NCBI GenBank assembly: GCA_028694915.1
Contig: JAQVJY010000001.1
Coordinates: forward strand, 186,001-250,000
DNA from: Paludibacteraceae bacterium
Lineage (GTDB): Bacteria > Bacteroidota > Bacteroidia > Bacteroidales > Paludibacteraceae
Length of the DNA: 64,000 nt
Direction: 5' to 3'
Positions within the stretch are counted from its first letter, which is position 1, and each line of letters starts with the position of its first letter. Position numbers and translations under genes: made by a program. This document shows positions 1-8,410 of this stretch, one piece after another. Below the pieces are notes generated by a model, which was given only the letters and a program-made list of their open reading frames with translations, was not told where the DNA came from and did no database searches.

Positions 1-314
1 TGAATCAATTGGATTTATTCCCTAAAGATAGTTTAGCGGTGACTTCGTTGCTTTTTGTGGCTTTCGATGAAAAAGGATTGAATTATTGTTTACCTTTGTT
101 ACGCCAAGCGCGTCGTGCCGGTATTGCTTCTGAATTGTATCCCGAGCCTGCTAAAATGAAAAAGCAGATGGGATATGCTAATAGTAATCAAATACCTTAT
201 GTTGCTATTGTTGGCGATTCAGAAATGGAAGTCAACAAGGTGATGCTCAAAAATATGGAAACAGGCACGCAAATGTTGTGTTCCATCGAAGAAGTGATAC
301 AGCAGTTGGCATAA
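1..314 (+). CDS. hisS: Histidine--tRNA ligase, C-terminal part (5' end outside window)
   Basis: The reading frame is open to the left edge, so only the last ~104 codons are seen. The segment matches the anticodon-binding domain at the C terminus of class II histidyl-tRNA synthetase: an alternating strand/helix pattern with VAFDEKGLNYCLPLLRQAR, then ELYPEPAKMKKQMGYAN, IPYVAIVGDSE, and a final stretch on the pattern VxLKNMxTGxQ. The enzyme charges tRNA-His in the cytoplasm. Its catalytic core lies outside the window. The next gene starts 38 bases after the stop on the same strand, so the two may be co-transcribed. Identification rests on the C-terminal domain pattern alone but fits well. Confidence 0.88.
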   Translation, partial: NQLDLFPKDSLAVTSLLFVAFDEKGLNYCLPLLRQARRAGIASELYPEPAKMKKQMGYANSNQIPYVAIVGDSEMEVNKVMLKNMETGTQMLCSIEEVIQQLA

Positions 315-352
315 TAATTGGTTCGTATTTGTCGTATTTTATCCCAATCAGT

Positions 353-2335
353 ATGAATTATCGTCCACTTACGTCTTTAGAAATAGAGCAACTGAAACAA
401 AATCGTTGTTCTGCCGATGATTGGACTCATATCCACGTGTTAGATGGGTTTGATCCAACTTATGTACATCAGGTTGAATTCTCTGGCGACATTCGTTTGG
501 GACGATTTGAAAAATGCTTCGCTCTTGCTGGCGGATTGTTGGTACATGCTGGTATTTTTAATGCTCGTTTGCATCATGTTACCATCGACAGCGACGTTTA
601 TATTCGTAATATTGAAAATTATATAGCCAATTATCACATTGGCGAAGGTGCTTATATCGAACACGTAAGCACGTTAGTCGTTGATGCCCAAACAACATTC
701 GGTAACGGCATTCGTGTGCCCGTGATGAATGAGGGTGGTGGTCGCGAAGTGCCTATTTTTGATGGTTTGTCGGCTCAGTTAGCGTATGTTTTAACGGCTT
801 ATAGACATCGTAAAACCGTTATCGAACAACTGACCAAAGCGATTGATGCGTATGCTCAAGAGCAATTATCATCCATTGGAACGATTGGTAGAAACGCTCG
901 TATCGTGAATTGTAACGTTTTGAAAAATGTCCGTATTGGCGATTTTGCCCTTTTAGATGGCGTTTCGCGCTTATCGAACGGAACTGTTCAAAGTTCTCAA
1001 GAGGCATCAACACATTTAGGTACAGATGTTATTTGCGACGATTTTATCATTGCTTCTGGCACACGTATTTCTGATGCGACCTTGATTTCTCGTTGTTTTG
1101 TAGGACAAGGTTGTCTGCTCGATAAACATTATTCAGCGCTCGATTCGTTATTTTTTGCGAACTGCCAAGGCATGCACGGTGAGGCAACCGCTATTTTTGC
1201 GGGACCTTACACCGTATCTCATCATAAATCCACGTTGTTAATAGCTGGAATGTTCTCGTTTTTCAACGCAGGTTCGGGTTCCAATCAGAGTAATCACATG
1301 TACAAACTAGGACCGTTGCATCAAGGTGTTGTAGAACGCGGTTCTAAAGCTACCAGCGACTCCTATTTGTTGTGGCCAGCCCACGTTGGCGCCTTTTCGT
1401 TGATTATGGGACGTCACACGCAGCACTCCGATACATCCAAATTGCCATTTTCTTATTTGATAGAACAGGCAGGTAAAAGTTATCTTGTTCCTGGCGCAAA
1501 TCTACGCAGTGTAGGCACTATACGCGATGCTCAGAAATGGTCAAAACGTGATACGCGTACTGACAAACATAAACTCGATCAAATCAATTTTACGCTTTTG
1601 AATCCTTATACGGTTCAAAAGATGATACAAGGAGTTGCAGAATTAGAAACGATAAAAACAGCAACTAACGAACATGATTCTGAATATACGTACAACGGCT
1701 GTGTTATTCGTCGTTCGTCGTTACTTCATGGTCAATCGACTTACCAAATGGCTATTTTGAAGTATTTAGGAACGATGTTGATGCGCAAATTGGCTACGAT
1801 TTCATTGACATCGCTTCACGTTATACAGCGTCAATTAGCTCCGACTACGGAATCGGGTGTGGGCGAGTGGTGCGATTTAGCAGGTTTACTCGTTCCTACT
1901 AGCGAAGTGGCAATTTTAATGAATGATTTCGAACAACAATCGTATTCGTTAGAGGCTATCCAAAAACGATTTGAACAGTTACATGCTCATTACGATGAGT
2001 TTGCTTGGACATGGGCTTACCATCAATTGGCACTTTATTTGGGCAAATCCTTAACAGATATCACGGTAGCAGATTTGATACAGTTTATTGAAAGTTGGAA
2101 ACAGGCTGTGGTTGCGTTCGATCAACAGTTGTACGATGATGCTAAGAAGGAATTTGGAACTATGGCTAGTGTTGGTTTTGGCTTAGATGGCGATGAACAG
2201 AAAGTTAGCGATGATTTTGAGGCTGTAAGAGGCACGTTTGAAACGCATCCGTTTGTGGAAGCTGTGAAAAATCACAGAGCTGAAAAATCGCAACAAGCTG
2301 ATGATATGATAGTGCGTTTGAAAGCATTAATCTAA
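353..2335 (+). CDS. DUF4954 family protein, left-handed beta-helix-like
   Basis: A 660-residue protein matching the Bacteroidota family DUF4954, whose function is not established. The middle (about residues 40-340) has short repeated turns such as IGRNARIVNCNVLKNVRIGD and TRISDATLISRCFVGQGC, the hexapeptide-like pattern of a left-handed beta-helix. That fold is common in acyl- and nucleotidyl-transferases. The C-terminal third is predicted helical and has no motif I recognise. I chose the ATG at 353 (protein begins MNYRPLTS). An in-frame start at 278 would lie inside hisS and add 25 residues without family character. No signal peptide is visible, so it is probably cytoplasmic. It is followed at 15 bases by recF. 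A sugar or acyl transfer role is only a fold-based guess. Confidence 0.8.
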   Translation: MNYRPLTSLEIEQLKQNRCSADDWTHIHVLDGFDPTYVHQVEFSGDIRLGRFEKCFALAGGLLVHAGIFNARLHHVTIDSDVYIRNIENYIANYHIGEGAYIEHVSTLVVDAQTTFGNGIRVPVMNEGGGREVPIFDGLSAQLAYVLTAYRHRKTVIEQLTKAIDAYAQEQLSSIGTIGRNARIVNCNVLKNVRIGDFALLDGVSRLSNGTVQSSQEASTHLGTDVICDDFIIASGTRISDATLISRCFVGQGCLLDKHYSALDSLFFANCQGMHGEATAIFAGPYTVSHHKSTLLIAGMFSFFNAGSGSNQSNHMYKLGPLHQGVVERGSKATSDSYLLWPAHVGAFSLIMGRHTQHSDTSKLPFSYLIEQAGKSYLVPGANLRSVGTIRDAQKWSKRDTRTDKHKLDQINFTLLNPYTVQKMIQGVAELETIKTATNEHDSEYTYNGCVIRRSSLLHGQSTYQMAILKYLGTMLMRKLATISLTSLHVIQRQLAPTTESGVGEWCDLAGLLVPTSEVAILMNDFEQQSYSLEAIQKRFEQLHAHYDEFAWTWAYHQLALYLGKSLTDITVADLIQFIESWKQAVVAFDQQLYDDAKKEFGTMASVGFGLDGDEQKVSDDFEAVRGTFETHPFVEAVKNHRAEKSQQADDMIVRLKALI

Positions 2336-2350
2336 TTTTTTGAAGTAGCT

Positions 2351-3451
2351 GTGTATATAGATAAAATTTCCATACTCAATTATCGTAATATCGCTGAATG
2401 CGATTTACATTTTTCACCTAAAATTAATTGCTTTTTGGGTCAAAATGGTATGGGGAAAACGAATTTACTGGACGCTATTTATTATCTGTCGTTTTGTAAA
2501 AGTCATCTAAATCCTATTGATACACAAATTATTAAGCACGATTCTGAGTTCTTTATGTTGCAAGGTGTGTATCAACGCAAGGAAGTAGAAGAATTGATTT
2601 CGTGTGCCGTAAAATACCGCACTAAAAAACAATTTAAGCGGAATAAAAAAGATTACGAACGGTTGTCCGACCATATTGGTGTGATTCCTGTGGTGCTTAT
2701 TTCGCCTTCTGATTTGGAAATTATTACCAATGGCAGTGACGAACGTCGTCGATTTATTGATACCGTTATTTCGCAATACGATAAACCTTATTTGTCGGCT
2801 TTAATTCGTTATAATGCTGCACTTCAAAATCGGAATGCGATGATGAAAAAGGAGGCGGCGTTGGATGAGACGATGCTCGATATTTATGAGGAACAAATGG
2901 CGCTTGAGGCAGCGTATATTTACCAAAAACGTGCTGAATTTATTGCTGGTTTTGTGCCTGTTTTTCAGCAGTTTTATGCCGAAATTTCGGCTGGGAAAGA
3001 GCAAGTTGGCTTGTTGTATACGTCGCATTCGCAGCAAGGCGATTTACGCGTGCTTTTGCGCGAATGTCGTCAGCGCGATCATCTGTTAGGTTATACCACG
3101 CGTGGTTCTCACAAAGATGATTTAACCATGTTGTTGGGCGATTATCCGATGAAACGTACTGGATCGCAAGGACAAAATAAAACGTATTTAGTGGCTTTAA
3201 AGTTGGCACAATTTACCTACTTAAAACGGGTAAGCGAACAAACGCCTATTTTATTGCTAGATGATATATTTGACAAACTCGATGTGGAGCGCGTTACACG
3301 TATTGTGAAACTGGTATCGAGTGATGAATTTGGACAAATTTTTATAACGGATACAAATCGCGAACATCTCGACGAAATTTTAATGCGTTTAGGTGGAGAA
3401 GCCCGTATTTTTGAGGTTGTTGATGGCGCGGTAGAAATGGTAACTATTTAA
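2351..3451 (+). CDS. recF: DNA replication and repair protein RecF
   Basis: A 366-residue SMC-like ATPase of the RecFOR pathway, which helps load RecA at gaps in duplex DNA. Visible motifs are Walker A GQNGMGKT (residues 30-37), the SMC signature GSQGQNKT before the C-terminal part, and Walker B ILLLDDIFDKLD followed by the FITDTN segment. Its length is normal for the family. The start is GTG at 2351. No better ATG lies upstream, and the N terminus MYIDKISILNYRN aligns with other RecF proteins. It follows the DUF4954 gene by 15 bases and precedes the thioredoxin gene by 6, so the genes are probably one operon. recF is not next to dnaA/dnaN here, unlike in many bacteria. Confidence 0.96.
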   Translation: MYIDKISILNYRNIAECDLHFSPKINCFLGQNGMGKTNLLDAIYYLSFCKSHLNPIDTQIIKHDSEFFMLQGVYQRKEVEELISCAVKYRTKKQFKRNKKDYERLSDHIGVIPVVLISPSDLEIITNGSDERRRFIDTVISQYDKPYLSALIRYNAALQNRNAMMKKEAALDETMLDIYEEQMALEAAYIYQKRAEFIAGFVPVFQQFYAEISAGKEQVGLLYTSHSQQGDLRVLLRECRQRDHLLGYTTRGSHKDDLTMLLGDYPMKRTGSQGQNKTYLVALKLAQFTYLKRVSEQTPILLLDDIFDKLDVERVTRIVKLVSSDEFGQIFITDTNREHLDEILMRLGGEARIFEVVDGAVEMVTI

Positions 3452-3457
3452 TAATGT

Positions 3458-3985
3458 ATGATGAAGAGATTGAAATTAACCGTATTTATGTTAGCCTGTG
3501 TGTTTGCAGCGTCGGCACAAGAAGATGAATCAAAAGGTTATATTGTATCAGTAGGCGATATGGCGCCCGATTTTGTGGTAAAACTCGACGATGGCCGTTC
3601 GGTTCAATTGTCGTCATTACGGGGTAAAGTGGTGATGTTACAGTTTACGGCTTCATGGTGTGGCGTGTGTCGCAAGGAAATGCCATTTATTGAACAAGAA
3701 ATATGGCAGAAACATAAATTTAATCCTAATTTTGCCCTTATTGCTATCGATAGGGAAGAGCCGTTGGAAAAAATAATTACGTTTAAAGAGAGTTTGGGTG
3801 TGACGTATCCGATTGGATTAGATTTGCATGCCGATATTTTTACCTTGTTTGCTCAACGTAATGCAGGTATTACGCGTAATGTGATAATAGATGAATCGGG
3901 TAAAATTGTCTTTTTAACGCGTTTGTTTTATCAGGAACAGTTTGATCAGATGTGCCGACTAATAGATGTTATGTTGAAAAATTAA
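3458..3985 (+). CDS. TlpA/ResA-like periplasmic thioredoxin
   Basis: A 175-residue protein with an N-terminal signal peptide (MMKRLKL plus a hydrophobic core, likely cleaved after ASA-Q near residue 21). The thioredoxin fold carries the active-site motif WCGVC (Cys68 and Cys71) inside LQFTASWCGVCRKEMP. This is typical of AhpC/TSA-Redoxin-type TlpA proteins that reduce disulfides or help cytochrome and envelope protein maturation in the periplasm. It starts 6 bases after recF and ends 8 bases before the aminotransferase, suggesting co-transcription without an obvious functional link. The tandem ATG ATG at the start leaves one residue of uncertainty. The specific redox partner is unknown. Confidence 0.85.
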   Translation: MMKRLKLTVFMLACVFAASAQEDESKGYIVSVGDMAPDFVVKLDDGRSVQLSSLRGKVVMLQFTASWCGVCRKEMPFIEQEIWQKHKFNPNFALIAIDREEPLEKIITFKESLGVTYPIGLDLHADIFTLFAQRNAGITRNVIIDESGKIVFLTRLFYQEQFDQMCRLIDVMLKN

Positions 3986-3993
3986 TTTATACT

Positions 3994-5187
3994 ATGGAAG
4001 TTTCTTTTCGTTTGAAATCGATGGCGGAGTCCGAAACGCTTGCAATGTCGCAAAAAAGTTGTGAGTTGAAAGAACAAGGTATCGATGTTATTAACTTAAG
4101 TGTGGGGGAACCCGATTTTTTCACGCCTGATCATATCAAACAGGCAGCTAAAGAAGCTATTGATGCTAACTTTTCGTTTTATTCACCAGTGCCCGGCTAT
4201 TTGAGTTTGCGCAAAGCCATTTGTGAAAAACTACAACGTGAAAACGGATTAACTTACACACCAGACCAAATTGTGTGCTCCAATGGTGCTAAACAAGCGG
4301 TTTGTAATGCGTTGTTATGTGTGTTGAATCCCGACGACGAAGTCATTGTGCCAGCGCCTTATTGGGTGAGTTATGTGGAAATGGTGAAATTGGCGGATGC
4401 CACAAGCGTTGTGATACCAGCTGGCATTGACCAAGATTTTAAGATTACACCACAACAACTACAAGCGGCCATTACATCACGTACCAAAGCCATTATTTTA
4501 TGTTCACCATCCAATCCAACAGGGAGCGTTTACTCGCGCGAAGAATTGGCTGCTTTGGTCGATATTTTGGCGAAATGTCCTAATATATTGGTGATTGCTG
4601 ATGAAATTTACGAACATATCAACTACATTGGTCACCATGAATCGATTGCTCAATTTCCTGAATTGAAAGATCGTGTGGCTATTGTGAACGGTGTGTCGAA
4701 AGCGTATGCCATGACTGGCTGGCGTTTGGGTTGGTTGGCTGCTCCTACGTGGTTGGCCAAAGCGTGTATTAAATTACAAGGTCAATATACGTCTGGTCCA
4801 AGTTCCATTGCACAAAAAGCCGCTGAAACTGCTTATTTGGGCGACCAATCGTGTGTGGCGACTATGCGTGAGGCGTTTGCTCGTCGTCGTCAGTTAGTGG
4901 TCGATTTGGTACATGCTATTCCTGGTTTGAAAGTGAATAATCCGATGGGCGCTTTTTATGTGTTTCCAGAGTGTAAATCGTTTTTTGGAAAAACTACGCC
5001 TGCTGGACAAGTTATTGCCAATTCTGGCGATTTAGCAATGTATTTATTGGAAGTTGGTCATGTGGCTTGCGTTGGCGGCGCTGCCTTTGGCGCACCCGAA
5101 TGCATTCGCATGTCGTATGCTACTAGCGACGATAAATTGGTGGAAGCTTTTGCACGGATTAAAGAGGCATTAGTACAGCTACACTAA
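3994..5187 (+). CDS. aspC: Class I aminotransferase, aspartate aminotransferase type
   Basis: A 397-residue pyridoxal-phosphate enzyme of fold type I, subgroup I-gamma, like the aspartate/prephenate aminotransferases of Bacteroidota and Bacillus. The N terminus carries INLSVGEPDFFTP. The PLP-phosphate and cofactor region shows SNPTGSVY and ADEIYEHINY, and the Schiff-base lysine is Lys236 in GVSKAYAMTGWRLGW. The conserved arginine near the C terminus is in ECIRMSYATS. The ATG at 3994 was chosen because it lies after the thioredoxin stop and gives the standard N terminus. An in-frame start at 3952 would lie inside that gene. Substrate choice (aspartate, or aspartate plus prephenate) cannot be read from sequence alone. 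A strong terminator follows. Confidence 0.9.
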   Translation: MEVSFRLKSMAESETLAMSQKSCELKEQGIDVINLSVGEPDFFTPDHIKQAAKEAIDANFSFYSPVPGYLSLRKAICEKLQRENGLTYTPDQIVCSNGAKQAVCNALLCVLNPDDEVIVPAPYWVSYVEMVKLADATSVVIPAGIDQDFKITPQQLQAAITSRTKAIILCSPSNPTGSVYSREELAALVDILAKCPNILVIADEIYEHINYIGHHESIAQFPELKDRVAIVNGVSKAYAMTGWRLGWLAAPTWLAKACIKLQGQYTSGPSSIAQKAAETAYLGDQSCVATMREAFARRRQLVVDLVHAIPGLKVNNPMGAFYVFPECKSFFGKTTPAGQVIANSGDLAMYLLEVGHVACVGGAAFGAPECIRMSYATSDDKLVEAFARIKEALVQLH

Positions 5188-5206
5188 TCACTTCATTACT
5201 ATAAAA

Positions 5207-5245
5207 ATAAAAAAATCCGAGTCTTTACGCTCGGATTTTTTTTTA
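5207..5245. terminator. Bidirectional intrinsic terminator between aspC and yidD
   Basis: A 7-bp stem ATCCGAG/CTCGGAT (5215-5221 and 5230-5236) has an A-run before it and a T-run after it. It can therefore stop the aspC transcript on the plus strand and the rnpA-yidD transcript on the minus strand. Confidence 0.85.
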
Positions 5246-5260
5246 TTGTGTAATCTGTTG

Positions 5261-5482
5261 TTAAGGTACCGGATCGTAACCGCTCCCGCCCCAAGGATTA
5301 CAGCGTAAAATACGTTTTGTTCCCAACCACAATCCTTTGAATGGACCATGTTTTCGAATGGCTTCGATAGAGTATTGCGAGCAAGTGGGCGTGTATCTGC
5401 AACTCGAAGGAAACATCGGAGAAATAGCCAATTGATAAAAGCGAATGGGCAAAATAAGTAAAAATGTGATTATTTTTTTCAT
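5261..5482 (-). CDS. yidD: Membrane protein insertion efficiency factor YidD
   Basis: A 73-residue YidD/DUF37 protein. It shows an amphipathic N terminus, then the family core [17 protein letters not shown], the segment [18 protein letters not shown], and the ending [13 protein letters not shown] with its conserved cysteines. YidD sits at the inner membrane face and assists insertion by the YidC insertase. Its ATG overlaps the stop of rnpA in an ATGA arrangement, so translation is probably coupled. The rnpA-yidD pair is conserved across bacteria. Confidence 0.95.
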   Translation of the reverse strand: MKKIITFLLILPIRFYQLAISPMFPSSCRYTPTCSQYSIEAIRKHGPFKGLWLGTKRILRCNPWGGSGYDPVP

Positions 5483-5889
5483 AACTCAGCCGTTATAGTT
5501 TCTGACACACGCTGTTGCAATTTGGTGAGTGCTTGCTGCATTTTAGCTTCTACCACACTGAATGTTGGTAGTTCATTACTTACCGCACAAAAGGCGATGC
5601 GCAGCGTGAAGGGCTTTTTTTCCAGGGTGTTACACAAAAGGTGTTTGTTTAATCGGTAGCTTTCGCGTATTAAACGTTTGAACCGATTGCGATCGACGGC
5701 GTGTTTAAATCGTTTTTTAGGAACACTTACCAACACTTGAATCGGTGGCGTATCGGTTTTGGGCACCAATTGGTACACTACACGCAACGGAAAAGCAATA
5801 AAACCGTTGCCTTGTTCGAATAATGTTTCGATAGCCAAGGTGCCAGTCAAATGTTCTGCTTTGGGGAAAGTGGCTTTGTGGTGTTCCAT
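5479..5889 (-). CDS. rnpA: Ribonuclease P protein component
   Basis: A 136-residue RNase P protein subunit, which helps the catalytic RNA mature tRNA 5' ends. The diagnostic basic helix is present as [15 protein letters not shown], preceded by [11 protein letters not shown]. The ATG at 5889 is preferred (N terminus [14 protein letters not shown]). An in-frame start at 5907 would lie in the predicted promoter, whose -7 box (TACTTTTG on the minus strand) occupies 5912-5905. It is translationally coupled to yidD. The RNase P RNA gene is not in this window. Confidence 0.95.
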   Translation of the reverse strand: MEHHKATFPKAEHLTGTLAIETLFEQGNGFIAFPLRVVYQLVPKTDTPPIQVLVSVPKKRFKHAVDRNRFKRLIRESYRLNKHLLCNTLEKKPFTLRIAFCAVSNELPTFSVVEAKMQQALTKLQQRVSETITAEL

Positions 5890-5904
5890 ATATAAAAATA
5901 ATCC

Positions 5905-5912
5905 CAAAAGTA
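5905..5912 (-). promoter_or_regulatory. Promoter -7 box for rnpA-yidD
   Basis: The minus strand reads TACTTTTG, a match to the Bacteroidota consensus TAnnTTTG, 15 bases before the chosen rnpA start. It argues against the longer in-frame start at 5907. Confidence 0.6.
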
Positions 5913-5961
5913 CACAAAATTCTATATTTTTGGGATTATATAGGGCTAAAAGTTCACGTAC

Positions 5962-6720
5962 TTATTTTTTTTCGCTCTTGTGATTTTCTTTTATGTGATA
6001 TTCGAGTGCCATAGCCATCGAAGTAAACTCTTTGGTTGGCGCTTCTAAATCGAGGCGTAATTTGGCATCACGTACCGATTGGGCGGTGCTAGCTCCAAAA
6101 CAGCCAATGTGCATGTCGTTTTGTTCAAAATTTGGGAAATTTTTGAGCAACGATGCCACACCTTGTGGACTGAAAAACAAGACCATGTCGTAGTTGAATT
6201 CTTCGTCTGGACCAAAGTCATTGCTTACGGTGCGATACATTAAACCAATACCGTGTTTTACTTGATATTGATTGATGTAACTAATAATATCTTCGTTATG
6301 GTTGTCCGACATCACCATCAAGAAGTTTTCTTCTAGATGTTTGCTAATCACTTGGAATAGTTCAGGTAATTTGCCAGTAGCACCATAAAACACTTTGCGT
6401 TTACGGAATTGGATGTATTTTTGAAGATAGAAGGCTACTGTTTCAGAGATACAGAAGTATTTTAAATCTTCACTGACATTGATGCGCATCTCTTGCACTA
6501 AACGGAAGAAATGGTCTATCCCGTGGCGCGAGGTGAAAACAACCGCTGTATAATCGGGAATATTTACTCTTTGTAGGCGGAATTCTTTAGCAAGAATTGG
6601 GTCGACTTTGATAAAAGGGCGGAAATCTATCTTTACATTGTATTTTTCAGCAATATCAAAATAGGGAGATTTTCCATTCTCAGGCTTTGGTTGAGAAACC
6701 AACACTTTCTTGATTTTCAA
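5962..6720 (-). CDS. hemD: Uroporphyrinogen-III synthase (HemD family)
   Basis: A HemD-fold protein with two alpha/beta lobes, of the kind that closes hydroxymethylbilane to uroporphyrinogen III in haem and corrinoid synthesis. Visible family features are KILVSQPKP-like VLVSQPKPENGKSPYFDIA at the N terminus, YTAVVFTSRHGIDHFF, MVLFFSPQGVASLLKNFPNF, and GCFGASTAQSVRDAKLRLD near the end. Two starts are possible: TTG at 6720 (MKIKKVLVSQPKP, 252 residues), or GTG at 6756 adding 12 residues and overlapping the upstream DUF4271 gene by 19 bases. I chose TTG because it gives the family-like N terminus. It is poorly conserved, as usual for HemD, and the start remains uncertain. Confidence 0.8.
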   Translation of the reverse strand: MKIKKVLVSQPKPENGKSPYFDIAEKYNVKIDFRPFIKVDPILAKEFRLQRVNIPDYTAVVFTSRHGIDHFFRLVQEMRINVSEDLKYFCISETVAFYLQKYIQFRKRKVFYGATGKLPELFQVISKHLEENFLMVMSDNHNEDIISYINQYQVKHGIGLMYRTVSNDFGPDEEFNYDMVLFFSPQGVASLLKNFPNFEQNDMHIGCFGASTAQSVRDAKLRLDLEAPTKEFTSMAMALEYHIKENHKSEKK

Positions 6721-6737
6721 AGCGTTAAGATTTTTTG

Positions 6738-7481
6738 TTAGACATTTGCAATCCACATTACCACTGCTTTTTTAAGGAGCAAAATAGGTAAAATTTCTAG
6801 GGTGCAAAGATACAAAAATAAATAACACAAAGATGTAAATCCGTTGAAAAAAAATTGAAACGCCTTGAAAAGGATTAATACGGCTGCTAAGCCAATGAAA
6901 AACAGGCCGATATAAAGTAGTAATATAACATGAGCAGGTGGCGCGTAAATCATGCCAACGATAATAGGGAAGAGTAGTAAGCCGCACACGACAAACGTGG
7001 TGATAAAACTCCGAATAAAACGACGCATCACCGTGGTTTGATTAGCCACCATGCCAACATATTTGAACGCCAACCATTGTAACACCAGCCAACCAGTGAC
7101 TAACGCCACCACAACACCTAATAGTATTAAACTTTGTCGTGAAAAATCCATGGCTTGCGAATGATTAGCTGCGATGGTTATAAAAATACTAAACGTACAC
7201 ACGGCAATAATCAGCATGAATAGAATCGAAATAGACGTATTGTCGGCCTCTTCGTAAGTGAGTCGCTCGCGATCGCGGAAGTAACTGCGCAATGTTTCGA
7301 GGTAAAACTGTTTAGCTTGGTTGAATGCTACAATAAACAAGAGAAACAACACCAACAACGTGCTACCAATGAGTGGCGACGTGCCCCAGTTGGTGACACG
7401 CGCAATGGTTGGCAAATCTACGCCTGCAGCGTTGATAAGTGCCAAACTATCGGTAGCAATATGTTGAATAGAGTCTAACAT
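6738..7481 (-). CDS. DUF4271 family integral membrane protein
   Basis: A 247-residue protein matching DUF4271, a Bacteroidota membrane family of unknown function usually found beside hemD and rnpA. After a short N terminus there are about five to six hydrophobic segments, including LIGSTLLVLFLLFIVAF, the stretch with SISILFMLIIAVCTF, then SLILLGVVVALVTGWLVLQ, and two near the C terminus. Between the first two lies the charged loop YFRDRERLTYEEADN. It sits upstream of hemD in the same orientation and probably heads the run DUF4271-hemD, with rnpA-yidD having an additional promoter. Its conserved neighbourhood hints at an envelope role, but none is shown. Confidence 0.8.
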   Translation of the reverse strand: MLDSIQHIATDSLALINAAGVDLPTIARVTNWGTSPLIGSTLLVLFLLFIVAFNQAKQFYLETLRSYFRDRERLTYEEADNTSISILFMLIIAVCTFSIFITIAANHSQAMDFSRQSLILLGVVVALVTGWLVLQWLAFKYVGMVANQTTVMRRFIRSFITTFVVCGLLLFPIIVGMIYAPPAHVILLLYIGLFFIGLAAVLILFKAFQFFFNGFTSLCYLFLYLCTLEILPILLLKKAVVMWIANV

Positions 7482-7495
7482 AAAAATTGAGGACG

Positions 7496-7503
7496 CAAAG
7501 TTA
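7496..7503 (-). promoter_or_regulatory. Promoter -7 box for DUF4271-hemD
   Basis: The minus strand reads TAACTTTG, matching TAnnTTTG, 14 bases before the DUF4271 start codon. Confidence 0.55.
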
Positions 7504-7561
7504 CATAAAATCTCTCAAAAAATGGGTGACCATTGAAAGAATAATTGGTTGCTACCGACGC

Positions 7562-8359
7562 CTATTTTAGCTTTACGAGTGGATGGTTGAGCCCGTTCAC
7601 TTCGTTTTTCACAATCACATATTTATCGATGCTCTCAAATAGTTGTGTTAAGGTTTTGAAGCCATACGTTCTTGAATCGAAACTAGGATCTATTTTTCGT
7701 AGCGAAGAGCCCACTTTTGAAATATACGCTTCGTCCTCTTCGTTGGTCGAAATTTCAAATGCTTTGTCAATAATCGCAATATTTAGTTCAGGAAGACCCA
7801 CTTTTTGGGGCTGTTTGAGTTCTATTTCTACTTTTTCGAGCAGTTTGGGTGTGGCTTGTTTGAGCTTGGCCGTGGTATTTTTCTTTTTTACCTCTATTTT
7901 CTCGTCGGCGATATCGCTGTCGAGGCTTAAGTTTTCGGTAAAGGTGAAAATATCGCACGAATTAACAAACGCAATAGGCGTAGTGCGGCGACCAATGCCC
8001 ATGACAAATAGACCTTCTTCGCGTATACGTTTGGCTAGTCCCGTATAATCACTATCGCTCGAGACGATGCAAAAACCATCCGCATTTTGGCTGTGTAAAA
8101 TATCCATCGCATCGATAATAAGTGAGCTGTCGGTGGAATTTTTACCCGTGGTGTACGAAAATTTTTGAATGGGATTGATGGAATATTGGTTGATGATTTC
8201 TTTCCAACTGTTCATGTGCGGCGTGGTCCAATCGCCATAGATGCGTCGAATGGTGGCTTTGCCATATTTCGATACTTCTTCGATGATTTCTTTAATCAGT
8301 TTCGCTTGTGCGTTATCGCCGTCAATTAATACGGCAATGTTAAATTTAGAGTCATTCAT
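7562..8359 (-). CDS. NYN domain nuclease-like protein with C-terminal OST-HTH/LOTUS domain
   Basis: A 265-residue two-domain protein. Residues ~1-145 form a LabA/NYN (PIN-like) domain. Acidic residues that fit metal-dependent RNase chemistry are seen in VLIDGDNAQ (Asp13, Asp15), DSSLIIDAMDIL and CIVSSDSDYTGLA. Residues ~190-262 look like an OST-HTH/LOTUS winged helix (LNIAIIDKAFE, YISKVGSSLRKIDPSFDSRTYGF, LTQLFESIDKY), a domain associated with structured or G-quadruplex RNA. A charged linker rich in Lys and Thr joins them. The predicted role is RNA processing or decay. No nuclease activity can be claimed from sequence, and no partner gene is apparent. Confidence 0.85.
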   Translation of the reverse strand: MNDSKFNIAVLIDGDNAQAKLIKEIIEEVSKYGKATIRRIYGDWTTPHMNSWKEIINQYSINPIQKFSYTTGKNSTDSSLIIDAMDILHSQNADGFCIVSSDSDYTGLAKRIREEGLFVMGIGRRTTPIAFVNSCDIFTFTENLSLDSDIADEKIEVKKKNTTAKLKQATPKLLEKVEIELKQPQKVGLPELNIAIIDKAFEISTNEEDEAYISKVGSSLRKIDPSFDSRTYGFKTLTQLFESIDKYVIVKNEVNGLNHPLVKLK

Positions 8360-8410
8360 AGTGTTCTTTTTTTAGGTGTAATCAGGTGCAAAAGCGTTAC
8401 TAATTAGGTG

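Noticed and set aside
278..352. Upstream in-frame start for the DUF4954 gene
   Set aside because: It lies inside hisS and adds 25 residues without similarity to the family. The ATG at 353 gives a normal N terminus.
6721..6756. GTG start at 6756 for hemD
   Set aside because: It overlaps the upstream gene by 19 bases and adds 12 residues not typical for the family. It is still possible, so it is noted in the entry.
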